A DNA stretch of 64,000 bases from Paramacrobiotus metropolitanus (Eukaryota > Tardigrada > Eutardigrada > Parachela > Macrobiotidae): positions 992,001 through 1,056,000 of the forward strand of contig NW_026570252.1 of assembly GCF_019649055.1 (NCBI RefSeq), in the 5' to 3' direction. The notes under the pieces were generated by a model. The model saw nothing but the letters and a program-made list of their open reading frames with translations. It ran no database searches and was not told where the DNA came from. This document shows, piece after piece, positions 19,006-29,757 of the stretch. The first letter of the stretch is position 1. Every line of letters begins with the position of its first letter. A program made the translations under genes and the position numbers.

Positions 19006-19280
19006 CGGCCCGCATAGAAGTTGCGACAAGCCGTGGATCGATCCTGGCCCGCATAGAAGTTGCGACAAGCCAAGGATCAGCCTGGCCCGCATAGAAGATG
19101 CGACAAGCCAAGGATCAGCCTGGCCCGCATAGAAGATGCGACAAGCCAAGGCCAAGTCCTGGCCCATAGAAGTTGGACCAGGCCCGCTGTGTGTCCAACG
19201 GACCATACGCGGCTCACGAGTTTAGTTGCCATACCAGGCAACTGGGACAAGTGAGTAAGGGAGCCACATAGAAGTTGTGG
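19006..19280 (+). repeat. Array of six TAGAAGT/TAGAAGA-loop hairpins in the 3' region
   Basis: Four near-tandem hairpins (19006-19033, 19040-19078, 19084-19109, 19122-19147) share the inner stem CGCA/TGCG and outer stem GGC/GCC; the second also has a GATCCT/AGGATC closing stem. Loops are TAGAAGT in the first two and TAGAAGA in the next two. Two more have different stems: 19158-19182 (CCTGG, CCA / TGG, CCAGG) and 19264-19280 (CCACA/TGTGG), both with loop TAGAAGT. The loop is the same as before ORF A. Confidence 0.65.
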
Positions 19281-19582
19281 TACACCCACTTTGCATGCCA
19301 CGTCCAACATCCTCACCACGGACCGCCCAGAGGCCCATCCAAAAGATGCACTGCCTCGAGGCCAAACGAGGATGCTTTTAGTCAGCAGACTGACTCCTTT
19401 GTGGAAAACGCCTACAGGCGCCCACAACTCAATTTTTTGGAGTTTGGCCCGGCTAACCTGACGTTTTCGTCGGCAGCCACTTAATTTTGTTATGGCCACG
19501 GTCTCAGGCCTATCTGACAGGACATGGTAGCTAACTCATGGCCCACGGCCAATGAGACGGACCAGACTCAACGAGTCTGCAA

Positions 19583-19769
19583 TTTTGGCCCGCCATACAC
19601 CTTGGACCGTCGAAAAAACGACTAAGTCCTTTTGGCCCGCCATACACCTTGGACCGTCGAAAAAACGACTAAGTCCTTTTGGCCCGCCATACACTTTGGA
19701 CCGTCGAAAAATCGACTAAGTCTTTTGGCCCGTCCAACGACGTGGCCCACCGAAAAATCGACTAAGTCC
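19583..19769 (+). repeat. Four-copy 47-bp tandem repeat, each unit a hairpin with an A-rich loop
   Basis: Units begin at 19583, 19630, 19677 and 19723 (period 46-47). The first three can fold as GGAC-c-GTCG, a loop of A residues, CGAC-taa-GTCC; in unit 3 the inner stem is shortened by an A to T change. Unit 4 is diverged and lacks the outer GGAC. The repeat lies in the untranslated 3' region of Element 1. Confidence 0.8.
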
Positions 19770-20990
19770 ATATCAGAGAGCCAAAACCTGTTATACAGGA
19801 CCCCCACGTCCCACACCAGCCGGAGGCGAGCCACATCACAACGGAACCCCGTATCCCGCCCCAGAGCATGTCAGAGACCGAGTTTGGACCGCCCCAACGG
19901 GTTTGGTCCATTACACCACTTCGGTCCTGGGACTTAGAAAATTTTTCCATTGTGGCCCTCGTGGACTTAGAAGATTTTTGGACCTAGGCGCATGACCAAA
20001 CTGGCATGCAAAGCCAAAGCGGTCCAAGTTAGAGACCCATGTGAACCGCCCTAACGGGACTGGTCCAAAGCACCAATTTTGGCCACTGGGAAGGAATCCG
20101 ACAGGACTCCCACACCCACTACACCAGGGACAACCCTAACGGGTCAGGTCCAACAGAGGCATGTCAGACCAAAGCATGGCCATCCTAACGGAATTGGTCC
20201 AAGCACACTAATTTGGTCACAGGAGCACCTCTCCTGTCCAGAGGCATCACTCTGGCCCATCATGGACCGCCCAACCGGGCTTGGTCCACCATATTGAACC
20301 AGGAAGGGGAGAACTTGTCCTTGCAAAAGCAATAGTGCCTTCCATATACCGCACCGCTGGATTTACTTCACTGGACCCCTGTGGACATCTCTGGGAACCG
20401 TCGCCCCGGATCTACAGGACCAGACCAATCCTACCGGATAAAGCGGACCGTTGACTAGGACCCGTGTGGACAAAAGTGGCCCTGTGGTAACCCTAGTCGG
20501 AATAAGCCATTTTACGTCTAGTTTTTTAACCATACCTGGTTTTTCTAGACTTTATTAACCAAAGAATTGATGTTTTTATTTAGCCAAATAACCAAAGGAA
20601 TTGGCTTTGGGATCTCTAACTATGATCTTACTTTCTTAAACTCTCACCGAAATTGTGATTTTTCTATTTCGATGTTTAACCAATGAGCCTTACAAACTTT
20701 ATTCTTTTAACTGTTCGACCAAACCAAGCCTTCAAACCACACTGGAACCCCCTGCAACCAGAGTGCACTCCAGATTTCGGCCGTTAGGTGCACTGCACCG
20801 CGGGTCTGGAGCAACCGACCCTAACGGGTTTAGAGACAAAGTGGCATCCGGCCCTACCGGGTATCGGATCCTGGCACCCTACCGGGTTGGCCAGGGGCAG
20901 AGTCGGAAGGTGCTCGCAGGAGCTCCCACTCCCGCCCAGAGGCATGTCAGAGACCGCACACTCGAGGCGGTAGACACCTCTTGTGGCTTT

Positions 20991-21564
20991 ACGCGTTCTT
21001 CCCTCGTATGGGAACAACGCCCTCATTGGCTGTGATAATTTAACATCACAACCAATGAAAATTGTGAAATACCGGATTACACGGCTCGATTATACTAAAA
21101 TATTTAGTAGCGCCTAATTAGTAGCACCTAACCTCATATCGCGTTGCTATTAAAAAATTTAGTAGCACCTAGATATACTGCACTGCAATAAAATATTACT
21201 AGCACCTATTTAGTAGCACCTAGACATGACCTACATCGCATTACTATAAAATATCAGAACACCAAATTAGTAGCACCTAGACATAACTTACACGTGGCTA
21301 GAAATAACCTAGAAATATTTGTAGCACCTAATCAGTAGCACCTACATATATTGCACGTGCATTGCAATTTGCAATAAAATATTAATAGCGTCTAATTAGT
21401 AGCACCTAGACGAAATTCGCATTGCAAACGCGAATTTATTAAACTATTTAGTAGCACCTAATTAGTAGCGCCTAGACGGTAGTGTAATGAGCCCATTTCG
21501 CAATTTCTATTGGTTGTGATCACAGCCAATGAACGCATTGTTCCCATACGAGGGAAGAACGCGT
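20991..21564. mobile_element. Mutator-like non-autonomous TIR element (MITE) with 10-bp target duplication
   Basis: The 574-bp element begins ACGCGTTCTTCCCTCGTATG and ends with the inverted copy; the first 27 bp are perfect inverted repeats and weaker pairing extends to about 75 bp. It is flanked by identical 10-bp direct repeats TTGTGGCTTT (20981-20990 and 21565-21574). Duplications of 9-11 bp are typical of Mutator-like transposons. The interior is AT-rich and built of repeated units around TAGTAGCACCTA, with no coding capacity. It sits in the 3' flank of Element 1 and is therefore younger than that sequence. Confidence 0.8.
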
Positions 21565-21574
21565 TTGTGGCTTT

Positions 21575-22964
21575 GCTCTGTCGCCCGCCCGCACATGGCT
21601 ACTCCATTCGTGCCGCGCTATTACGCTGCTCACTCAGCGTATACTTTGTCTACGCTGACCAATCAGCGTATTTCTGCACTCTTGGGGGCGTAGCCCAGCG
21701 CTTACGAGCGATTCCATGCTTTACGGCATCAGCTGTTGCATACCTGCAGCACGCTGAATCATTAATCACGATTCTCACGAGCTCGCTGGCAGCTACTTTC
21801 CACAGCTTAGACCGCATTGGTTTTCTGTGTTTGTTTGTGGTTGCTTTATTGTTACCAATAAAGGCATATTTTGCCCCATTTTCCATCTGCTTCTGTGTCT
21901 TATCTGACATCAACTTCACCTTTACCTTTGCCTTTGCCGCCGCGAACACCTTACCGTCCGAATTAGCCTTTCCAATAAACCTTCCTAAATGACCTTTACC
22001 GTTGGCTTTAGACGTTGCATGACAGACTGCCGTCAAACACTCTGCCGTTTTTTTATCATTATTGACATCAAACAGTTAAACAATAATTATTAATTTATCA
22101 AGACAGCCGGTTAGCATTAGGTATACTTTTTGATCGAGTAAGCTGTGTAGCCACATCAGGATTAACTTGTTTTGGAATTTTCAAGGCTAGTTTTGCAGGT
22201 GTAACGGCACCTTCATCAAACCGTAGACGCTTTGACGTCACAACGTAGAAATTCGACATCTTACAGGTCACATCGATTTGGAGAGGATTATGACCGAAAT
22301 TATGTGGCCAAACCATACATATTTTAGCAACATTCAGGAATCGGTATCCTGAAGCCGACTTAATAATAGGTAGGCTAGGATATATTCAGGATATCTATGA
22401 CTGACTGCTAACACTCAAGCGAAATAGATGTTTGTATGGAACTCATATTTGAAGATAGAATCAGATTGTGTTAGTATAAATAGTAAGAGACGCTTGCCTT
22501 ATCAAATATTAATAATTCTACAAAACCCTTAAAATACTGATACTGTATCGGCAAAATTTATTTAATCGAAGGTTAAGTGAGTAAAATTTACCTTTTTGCG
22601 CTGTCAGCGACAGCAATTAAGGAGTGCTCACAATGTAGTTGACATTGGCCCTATCCGAATCAAACGCGCAAACAACCACGCTAGCGTTTTCGGCTGGGCC
22701 AGTCATGTCCAGTTTGCCAGTGTTTTGCAGTTTCCAGTCTTCTGACGTACGAGATAAATCGCTTTGCCCCCACTGTTTCGATAGTATAGATTCCATTATT
22801 CTTTTGATTCTAGTTAATATGCTGTGAAAAAGGGATAAGGCGTGCAGTATATACAACCAAAAGTGGCTACCTTGTTATAATTATTTACAGTAATACCAGT
22901 ATATAAAGCAAAAATTTCATAATTTTTCATGTCGAAGATACAACAGCGCTAAAAAATTTCGGAA
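21575..22964. other. Non-coding stretch containing one arm of an inverted repeat
   Basis: After the TIR element the sequence is moderately GC-rich to about 22040 and includes AATAAA at about 21857. It then becomes AT-rich. The left arm of the inverted repeat 21911-22040 / 22973-23102 lies here. I see no convincing gene. Confidence 0.4.
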
Positions 22965-23102
22965 ATGGTGAAGTGTTTGACGGCAGTCTGTCATGCAACG
23001 GCTGAAGCCAACGGTAAAGGTCATTTAGGACGGTTTATTGGAAAGGCTAATTCGGACGGTAAGGTGTTCGCGGCGGCAAAGGCAAAGGTAAAGGTGAAGT
23101 TG
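21911..23102. repeat. Inverted repeat with 130-bp arms and about 930-bp spacer
   Basis: 21911-22040 matches the reverse complement of 22973-23102 with only a few mismatches. Both arms can encode the same Lys/Gly/Ala-rich peptide (ANGKGHLGRFIGKANSDGK); one difference is synonymous (AGG versus CGG for Arg) and two others change SK to AE. It may be a fold-back transposon or an inverted duplication of a short coding exon. Confidence 0.65.
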
Positions 23103-23117
23103 AAAAAGGCAAAGTGA
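22965..23117 (+). CDS. Small Lys/Ala/Gly-rich ORF in an inverted-repeat arm
   Basis: 50 codons from ATG 22965 to TGA 23115. The peptide is basic and ends in AAAKAKVKVKLKKAK. A diverged copy lies in the opposite arm on the minus strand (about 22036-21911). Function unknown; the frame may be kept only because the repeat is recent. Confidence 0.25.
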   Translation: MVKCLTAVCHATAEANGKGHLGRFIGKANSDGKVFAAAKAKVKVKLKKAK

Positions 23118-24486
23118 AAAGGCAAAGGCAAAGGGAAGGCAAAGGTAATCTTGGCCGACCCGCAAAAAGCGGATGCAACTAGATGGGACATCAATAAACT
23201 AGAGGCAGAAGCGTGCAAGACTGTTGCAGTAAGGCGACCTTTGGAGAACGGTGGATGACCTTCGGCAGAAAAGTGGACTATCTCGGTCAGAAAGGTGCAC
23301 TACCATAACAGCACCAAGAGTGTTATTACGTCCGCACCTGAATTTGTTTACTACACAAAATGTAGTACTGCTTGTGATGTAACAATGTTATTAACCTAGT
23401 GCGCAAGTTTGCAAAATTGTTACTGATAAAGTGGCAGAAGCAGCGCAGACATAGGCATAGCAAGCAAAACGAAGTCGTTTCCGTATTTCGCATTCAACCC
23501 GAAGAGCTGCGCTACGGTATGTGACATGCCAGTGGCCTGTTCGGTGCCTCTTTTTAATAAGTGTAGCTGAGTATTTACGTAATGCAAGCCACCCCCTACA
23601 GTATGGCTTGAATTTCTCTTGAGCGCATATTACAGGGGTGCTACGCCAAGTTCGGGCAGTTTTTCTAAAAAATTACTATAGGTCACCCACCAACAAAATT
23701 ATAGTTACTCAATTTTTATGTGATCACCGTATGTCTTACGCATCTTTTTTACTACGAGACGTCGCACTGGGGGCGTGGTCTGAATTACAGGTGGATTTAA
23801 ACTAGAGCAGACCCGCATAAAAATTCGGCTCGACCCATGAATCGTGGTACACTTCCTCCCGTTTGAAATTTGTTTAATAATTCTGCTAATGCTATTGTCC
23901 AAAATTGATAATTTTAGGCTGTTTGCCATTCAAAGTTCTTAAAGAATAGAAAAGAACCTTGTTTCGAGGTCATCTCCAGCACCGATCCCGCCAGTGTTAT
24001 TTGCTGACCCAAATTATATACCTTTTGGGTCGCTCGACAGTTTATAAAAAAGTCTATGAAAAAAACTTTCTTGGGAAATTTTCTAGAAGGGCAGGTATAA
24101 GCGCTCTGAAAGTGTCTGCTACCTCATCCCCATATTAGCCGGTTCGCTGCTCGAGGTCACATTTAAAATTTCGAATTTTATCGTTTTTGAATTCCCAGTA
24201 AAACGTTCTACTGGAAAAGTGCAAAACAAAAAATAAAACGGCGCGCACAAATGTTTTCGAATTTAATTTATGCAAGTGCCCGAACTTGGCGTAGCACCCC
24301 TGTATTACAACGAGAATACACAATCATATGGCTGCAATGTCACAAAAGGAAACACAAAAGGAAACACTTAAAAGTGATTTTCCATTTCTTTGGTAAAGAC
24401 ACTCAGGAACTTGAATTTAGTTTGTGATTGGAGCAAGCGTTATCGCCTTCAAACTGACCGGGTTCCGAGTTTGAAGTTGGTGTGTT
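23118..24486. other. AT-rich intergenic DNA
   Basis: No gene recognised. Low-complexity AAAGGCAAAGG-type sequence runs to about 23150, and a GGTGGATGACCTTCGGCAGAAAAG-type fragment at about 23249 recurs in similar form near 41190 and 47430. The stretch holds the 3' flank of the kinase gene. Confidence 0.3.
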
Positions 24487-26177
24487 TTAAGGAATGATGT
24501 CAGCAAGTGAGAGCTTATCTAACAGCATCCCGGCCGTTACCCTTTGGTTTGGAGCTGGCTTTAAGCACAGCTGTATACAGGCCGCCAACTTCCTCGGAAT
24601 GTCAGCACTGACAAATGGCACATAACCATCAATAATAAGGATGGTATATCGGCTCATGGAAACCGAGTCGTCCACAGTGATTTGTTCTCCATTCTTTTGA
24701 AGTAGTTTTTTGTCAGTTTTGCTACCTAAGCAGCGTTCGGCAATCTCTAGCATTATACATCCCAGGCACCATACATCTGTCTTTCGTCCTGGACTCTCCG
24801 TTCTAATCATACTAAACTTTTTCAGCATTTCCGGGGACATATAGCTAAAAGTTCCATGCAGTTGTGTGATGTCTCCAGAGCAAGTCACACTTTCTTGCAT
24901 GTGAACTAGATCCTCCAGATCACCGATTAGCAGCCTCTTTCTGCCGTTAGGCAGATCTTTCGTTAAAATGTTTGCAGGTTTCAGGTCGCCGTGTATTATA
25001 TTCCGCTGATGCAAAAGGTCAACTCCTGCTGTTATCTCTTTGCAATAACGTTCCACATCGTCGTACCGGTACGTTTCGTGCCCAGTGCTGCTGTGCGTCG
25101 CTTTCTTCAGACAGCATGCGAGATCACCTGGAATTCAAGTTTCTATGCTTGGGTAAAATAATACCTGCTGAAAACGGATTAAACAATAACAGTCAACTTA
25201 CTTTCACAAAGTTCCATCATTATTTCCACCGTTGTTTTGCCGATGTTTTTTGTGATGCGAACTAGATGACAAGGTACAATATTGTCGTGCACTAACGTGG
25301 GAAGTTGCCTGAGTCGATCTATTTTTTTTTCCCAGGTTTCCTGGTTGGTCACAGCACCGAGCTCAATTCTTTTGACAGCGACAATCTTAGCGCCCTTATA
25401 GTTGCCGGGGCGAGTAATCTTGCCTTTATAGACTCTGCCAAATGTCCCGCTTCCAAAGTTTCGGTAATACCTTGTACCGGCAAGTCCGGCCAATCGTCTC
25501 GATAACATCCATCTGCAAAAGCAAAAGTTACTCCAAACACGAAAAATCCGACTTTTAAATTGGGCAGGAAACCAGTAAACCGCAAGGCGTCTAACAGCAA
25601 TTCGGGCTTTTGTACGGGTACCACTGCGAAAGCAGGTGCATGGTAGAGTATGTAATCTTATCGCGTGAATAAAGTTCTCGACAATATCGCCACGTGGAGA
25701 TCATTCACAAGAAACACCGCAGCAGCACCGTAGCAGCAGCTCACATTGGACTATAGAACGCGTGTACGGGAAAAAAATTTTTGGGGGTTTTGTGGCAGTA
25801 AGTTTTGTGGCAGTGAGGTCACTTTTGCCGTGGCGCGATCAAGCACCATATTATTTCAGAAAACTGAATTGATTATTAGCGGCCTTTGCCCATCGTACCG
25901 GGAGCAGCGGATCCAATTTCGTTTTGTTTGCTTTCTCACGAAGCCTTCTGTAGAAGACTAATAAAACTAAAGAGCAAAAAACATTGGTATAGATTTGCTA
26001 TGTCTTCATCAGACACTAATTAAACTTACCGAAAGCGAAGCCCATGAAAAGGAACCCTAATGCAGCCCAAAAAAGGTATGCATTCCATCTGTCCTCTGGC
26101 TTTTCACAGGACATCCATTCACTTCTAGTCTTTTCAAAGTGCTGGTCAATAAATTCCACCGGCTCTCTCCACTCCAT
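24487..26177 (-). CDS. Single-pass membrane protein kinase, four exons, atypical DFG motif
   Basis: Proposed exons: 26177-26030, 25947-25899, 25512-25202, 25127-24487 (1149 nt, 382 aa, phases consistent). The last intron (25201-25128, GTAAGT...CAG) is well supported; the donor of the 49-bp exon (GTACGA) is weak. ATG 26177 has an in-frame TGA 9 nt upstream. Residues 33-49 (AYLFWAALGFLFMGFAF) are a membrane segment followed by a basic stretch, so the kinase would face the cytosol. Kinase motifs: Gly loop GSGTFGRV (86-93), Lys113 (AVKRIE), HGD instead of HRD (215-217), N222, DLE instead of DFG (239-241), SPE for APE. It resembles the STE/TKL Ser/Thr kinases. Loss of Phe and Gly in DFG leaves activity uncertain. 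Confidence 0.7.
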
Positions 26178-29100
26178 CACGCGCTCTCAAGCATTTATTT
26201 GCACACTGCAGTGGAATAACCAATAACCAGAAAGATACAGAAAACCAAAACTGTAAGAAACCAGGAACACTAAGAAAAATAGCCTACGGCCGCTACACTG
26301 ACTGACCTAAATACAACAAACCAAATAAAAAATTTTTCAACTCTCAAGCTAATAGTCCATCAATTTAATGGCGCGTACTTTCGCTTATATCGGTGCTCGA
26401 CACTGAAACGCTCCAGAGCTGGCGTAATGCCTCCAAATCAAAGTCAATGCAACGGTAGCACGTCAATTCGCCGATCTACATTTTGCTGTCCGACAATTTG
26501 CTGAGCGACAGGTTTCAGAAAAGCCCCAAAAAAATATCGAGTACTGAAGTCTTTGAGAGGTCAGTTACAACTTATAAGCAACCAGAAACTGACTTGATGA
26601 AAATGAGTTACACTGCGATTCATGTGCCAATTCAACTGCAAGCAAATAAACATGACTGCGGCGTACAATACGACATAAAAAATTAAAAGCGTGTAGAAAG
26701 TAAGTATTACAAACTACTAATGTACAGCTTCAAGGAACTTAACTTCAAGGAAGCATTACCACAGACAACACTCAGCCATACTAATGATTTCAGACTGCTT
26801 TTAATTCACTTTAGTAGGCAGAATTTATCGCCTTGATGTCTGCAGCTCTTTAGCGCACACAAACCTAAATCTTAACTATTCGTTTTTACGTTTTATTTCA
26901 CCATCGCTTCAGCACTCGGACGAACATACACCGAATGTATGCAATATCTTCTGCGCGATACAATACTTTAACATCAATTTTATACGTCTAAACGCCTAAT
27001 TTCCAGAGCGGTAAACTTGTAAAATAGGCTCTAAGAATTTAAGGAATCTGCTGGGAATTAGCAACTATCGACAACTGCCTGGACTACTAACATTGACAAA
27101 TTGGTAGGCTGACTACCGTCAATGTGGCACTGAAGTCAAGTAAGCATTGTACTAACACTCGGTATTTTGAGAAAATGTAAACCTCTTCCGTTTTCTTAAC
27201 CCGGGAATGCCCGATACCCGAAGGAGTGCGATTTTGTGCTCGAAAATCGAGATTTCCCGATAAAATAATTCAGTTAAAAACAAGGATCTTTTGTATGACT
27301 GTGCAGACCATAGGTCGCCCGCGGCGACCTGTGTGTCAAATAACACCAATGGGCGTAGACGGTCATTAGCATGAATTAGGTTTAATTCAATGATAATTGT
27401 GCACGCAGCAATTACTCAATGCCAAAATATTTATCGGATAGCACGTTAAAAGTACCAGTAAAAAACAGCATTGCTGTGGCCAAGAAACTAACCACTGGGC
27501 AGCGAAAAATCAAGAATATAAGCAATCCATGAAAAAATATATATAATATAATATAATTTCGTATAATTTTACGTATAATTTTCGTATAATTTTACGAATA
27601 GTAAAAAAAATGGGAAAAACTAAAGATAAACGCAATGAAAGAAACCCAAATGAAATGAAAAAACTCATGCAAAGCGATGTCAACTCGAACTCGACTCTAA
27701 GACCTGCATTAGCTGGTATGTACCGGTATATGATACCCTTCAAGACAGTCGTCATGCACTTTGGCGCTGAATTTGGTGCATAACCACTATGCTGAGCTCC
27801 CCTTTTTGTACTGCTCGCAAGAGCCATGTTTGCGTTATTATGTTGTGGCTGGTCGCAGGCTGGGGCGGCGTCAGAAACCAATGTGGACACCGGACAGTCC
27901 AGTTACGGTGGTGACTGGCGCACGGATCTCGCATAGGCAAGCTGCGACATCCTGTGCGAGTGCAATAGTTACACTCAATCTTCAACTCCCTGCAGGGAGA
28001 TGCAACTCCGTGGAGCTGATTGGCCCCGCCTTGCGCCGTTATTGGTCGCTGTGCTCTTCGGAATTGCAACTACGGTCTACGGCGTAGACCAGCTAAATAG
28101 CTGGTAAAGCTTCGCCGTGGACGTACCCCGACAGGCCCGACCAAACTAACCTGAAGTTTGAAGTCAATTTTCAACTTTGATGCCATAGACAGGCAAAAAT
28201 TTATTTTCATGCATTTCCGTAAACAGAAGCACATCATAACTATCCAAGAAATTTTAACTTTCCAAAAGTAAATTTTTGATTCTTTCATACTATCGCGCAC
28301 ATAAGCATACTATGTAAGTAGTAAAGTTTTAGAATATATATAATAATATTTTGTCAGTACAATAAAGTTTTTTTGATTCTCCGTTAACTACCCCGTAAAA
28401 GGGACAACTCCGGACGCGCAAAACACTGGAAATCACCCTCAATCTTCGTTGTTAACTTGAACTGGGAGACGTATTCTTATTCGCTGCTTGAAACACTCCC
28501 CCTCTCCTCGGGGTTGCCAGCCCGTGCAGGAAGTTGAAGATTGAGTGAGACTAATGTAAACCTTATGATTACTAGTGATTAGGTCGACGGCATGCCGTAG
28601 CAATAAAGATTTCAATGAATTGGCCGCCCACTTGCATATTGTACAGTAGCTTGCAAGCCTATCAGGCTGGACAATTGGTGCATGTTCTGATATATACGGC
28701 GCCATAGTTTTGCTTGTCCAAACTGCATAACTGCCATCTTCTTCGCGCCAAACTAGGTACAATGTTATCATATCATTCACCATAATATCTAACATCGATT
28801 ACGGCATGGGAAACATAAATATCACGTTGGTTTTCGTCAACCCTTTGTTTTACGGAAGCAAATAACTTTTATAGACAAGTGCCGACCGTTCGGGCTGCCG
28901 ATCAGTAAAAGCGTCATTAGCTGGCTTCGTCACTGCACGAAACTTTCGTGCAGCCTGAACCTCGTGGCGCTATTTAACACCTGAACTGACAGAACCGAAT
29001 GCTGATTACGTCTTGTAAATAGAAACATCTGTCCACATGGCGACCATCCGTACTTTATGACCCTCCATGCCCATTGGTACTACACGACACCATAATACGC

Positions 29101-29757
29101 TTTTGACTGACTGCGGTCCTCAACCCGGGTAGTGCCTGGCTTTTGGAACCCGCACTATACATTTGCAAACAAGACGTTGTCGGTTGTACTCCGTTGAAGT
29201 ATCGACATCGACTAATCAGTTAAATAACCTCGAACAGTCTAAAAAGTTCAAAATTAGCGGTTTTTGCGCCCTCGTGGTTCTTGAACTGCTTAAGAAGCAA
29301 GAATGACGTACATTTTATGGTTGCTTTGACGCTTGCTATCAGGCTTCTTATGTCGTGGGTCATATCGATTAACTATTGTCGATCGTTTGGGAAAAATTCT
29401 GAATTATATGCGGTCGCTTGACACCACTGGGCGTCAACAGGGCAGTCGTCGGCCAAAACGAAAATCATTTGATGTGACCCATTAAAAAACCAGTTCAAGG
29501 CAGCCCTGATACGAATATATGCTCTAGGCAGCCACACGATCGTTGAAACGGTCGGAAGTTGAAAGTGCTGGAAGAGAGCAACAAGCAACCAATAAAGCAA
29601 AGACCAAAAAAAGTTGTAGCTGCTCATTGAAATTCTGGGGATAGAACGTTCCGAGCACATTTTGTGAATGAAAAGGTTCACACTGACGCTTAGTAGTTAG
29701 TACTGAGTTAGTACTATGCCTACGATATTTTATCAAATACAGTACCATATATGACCG
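26178..29757. other. AT-rich intergenic DNA with small palindromes
   Basis: No gene recognised. At 27537-27600 there is an AT-rich array of TATAATTTTACG-type repeats. A 21-bp segment at 27973-27993 recurs inverted, with one mismatch, near 28525-28546, and a perfect palindrome GGTCTACGGCGTAGACC lies near 28073. A minus-strand 118-codon frame at 28439-28795 resembles nothing I know. Confidence 0.3.

Larger units (their letters stand above)
1..20990 (+). mobile_element. Element 1: giant Ty3/Gypsy-type LTR retroelement with three extra ORFs (5' end outside window)
   Basis: The order gag, aspartic protease, reverse transcriptase, RNase H, integrase on one strand is that of Ty3/Gypsy elements. After integrase come three large frames (8951-12280, about 12007-16560, 16752-18689), all on the same strand and with the same GC-rich composition, so they belong to the element. 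The 5' LTR lies outside the window. I found no 3' LTR: element-like composition and repeated short motifs run to about 20980, where an inverted-repeat element is inserted, so the 3' limit is uncertain and could lie beyond 21574. Gag-pol is damaged (TAG at 377-379 and 5947-5949, frame changes near 3550-3603, 4270-4358 and 7675). At more than 20 kb it is much larger than usual Ty3/Gypsy elements (about 5-9 kb). Confidence 0.85.
18690..20990 (+). other. Long structured 3' region of Element 1, no coding
   Basis: About 2.3 kb after ORF C without a convincing frame. It contains hairpins with TAGAAGT/A loops (19006-19280), a 47-bp tandem repeat (19583-19769), small CCC-TAAC-GGG hairpins (20049-20058, 20133-20144, 20817-20828) and three copies of a motif close to AGAGGCATGTCAGAGACC (19863-19879, 20154-20170, 20938-20955). 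From about 20490 to 20740 the composition turns AT-rich, then GC-rich again. An LTR may lie here, but with no second copy in the window I cannot define it. Confidence 0.5.

Noticed and set aside
19941-19980. Further members of the TAGAAGT hairpin family (ACTTAGAAAATTT, ACTTAGAAGATTT)
   Set aside because: The flanks do not form a stem around the loop.
20500-20990. 3' LTR of Element 1
   Set aside because: No second copy is in the window to compare, and no convincing TG...CA ends with a poly(A) signal and target duplication were found.
21090-21480. CRISPR-like spaced repeats (TAGTAGCACCTA)
   Set aside because: Spacing is irregular, repeats are degenerate, and they are the interior of a TIR element in eukaryotic DNA.
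28439-28795. 118-codon minus-strand frame with start codon
   Set aside because: No domain, splice sites or duplicate; length is within chance for this much DNA.
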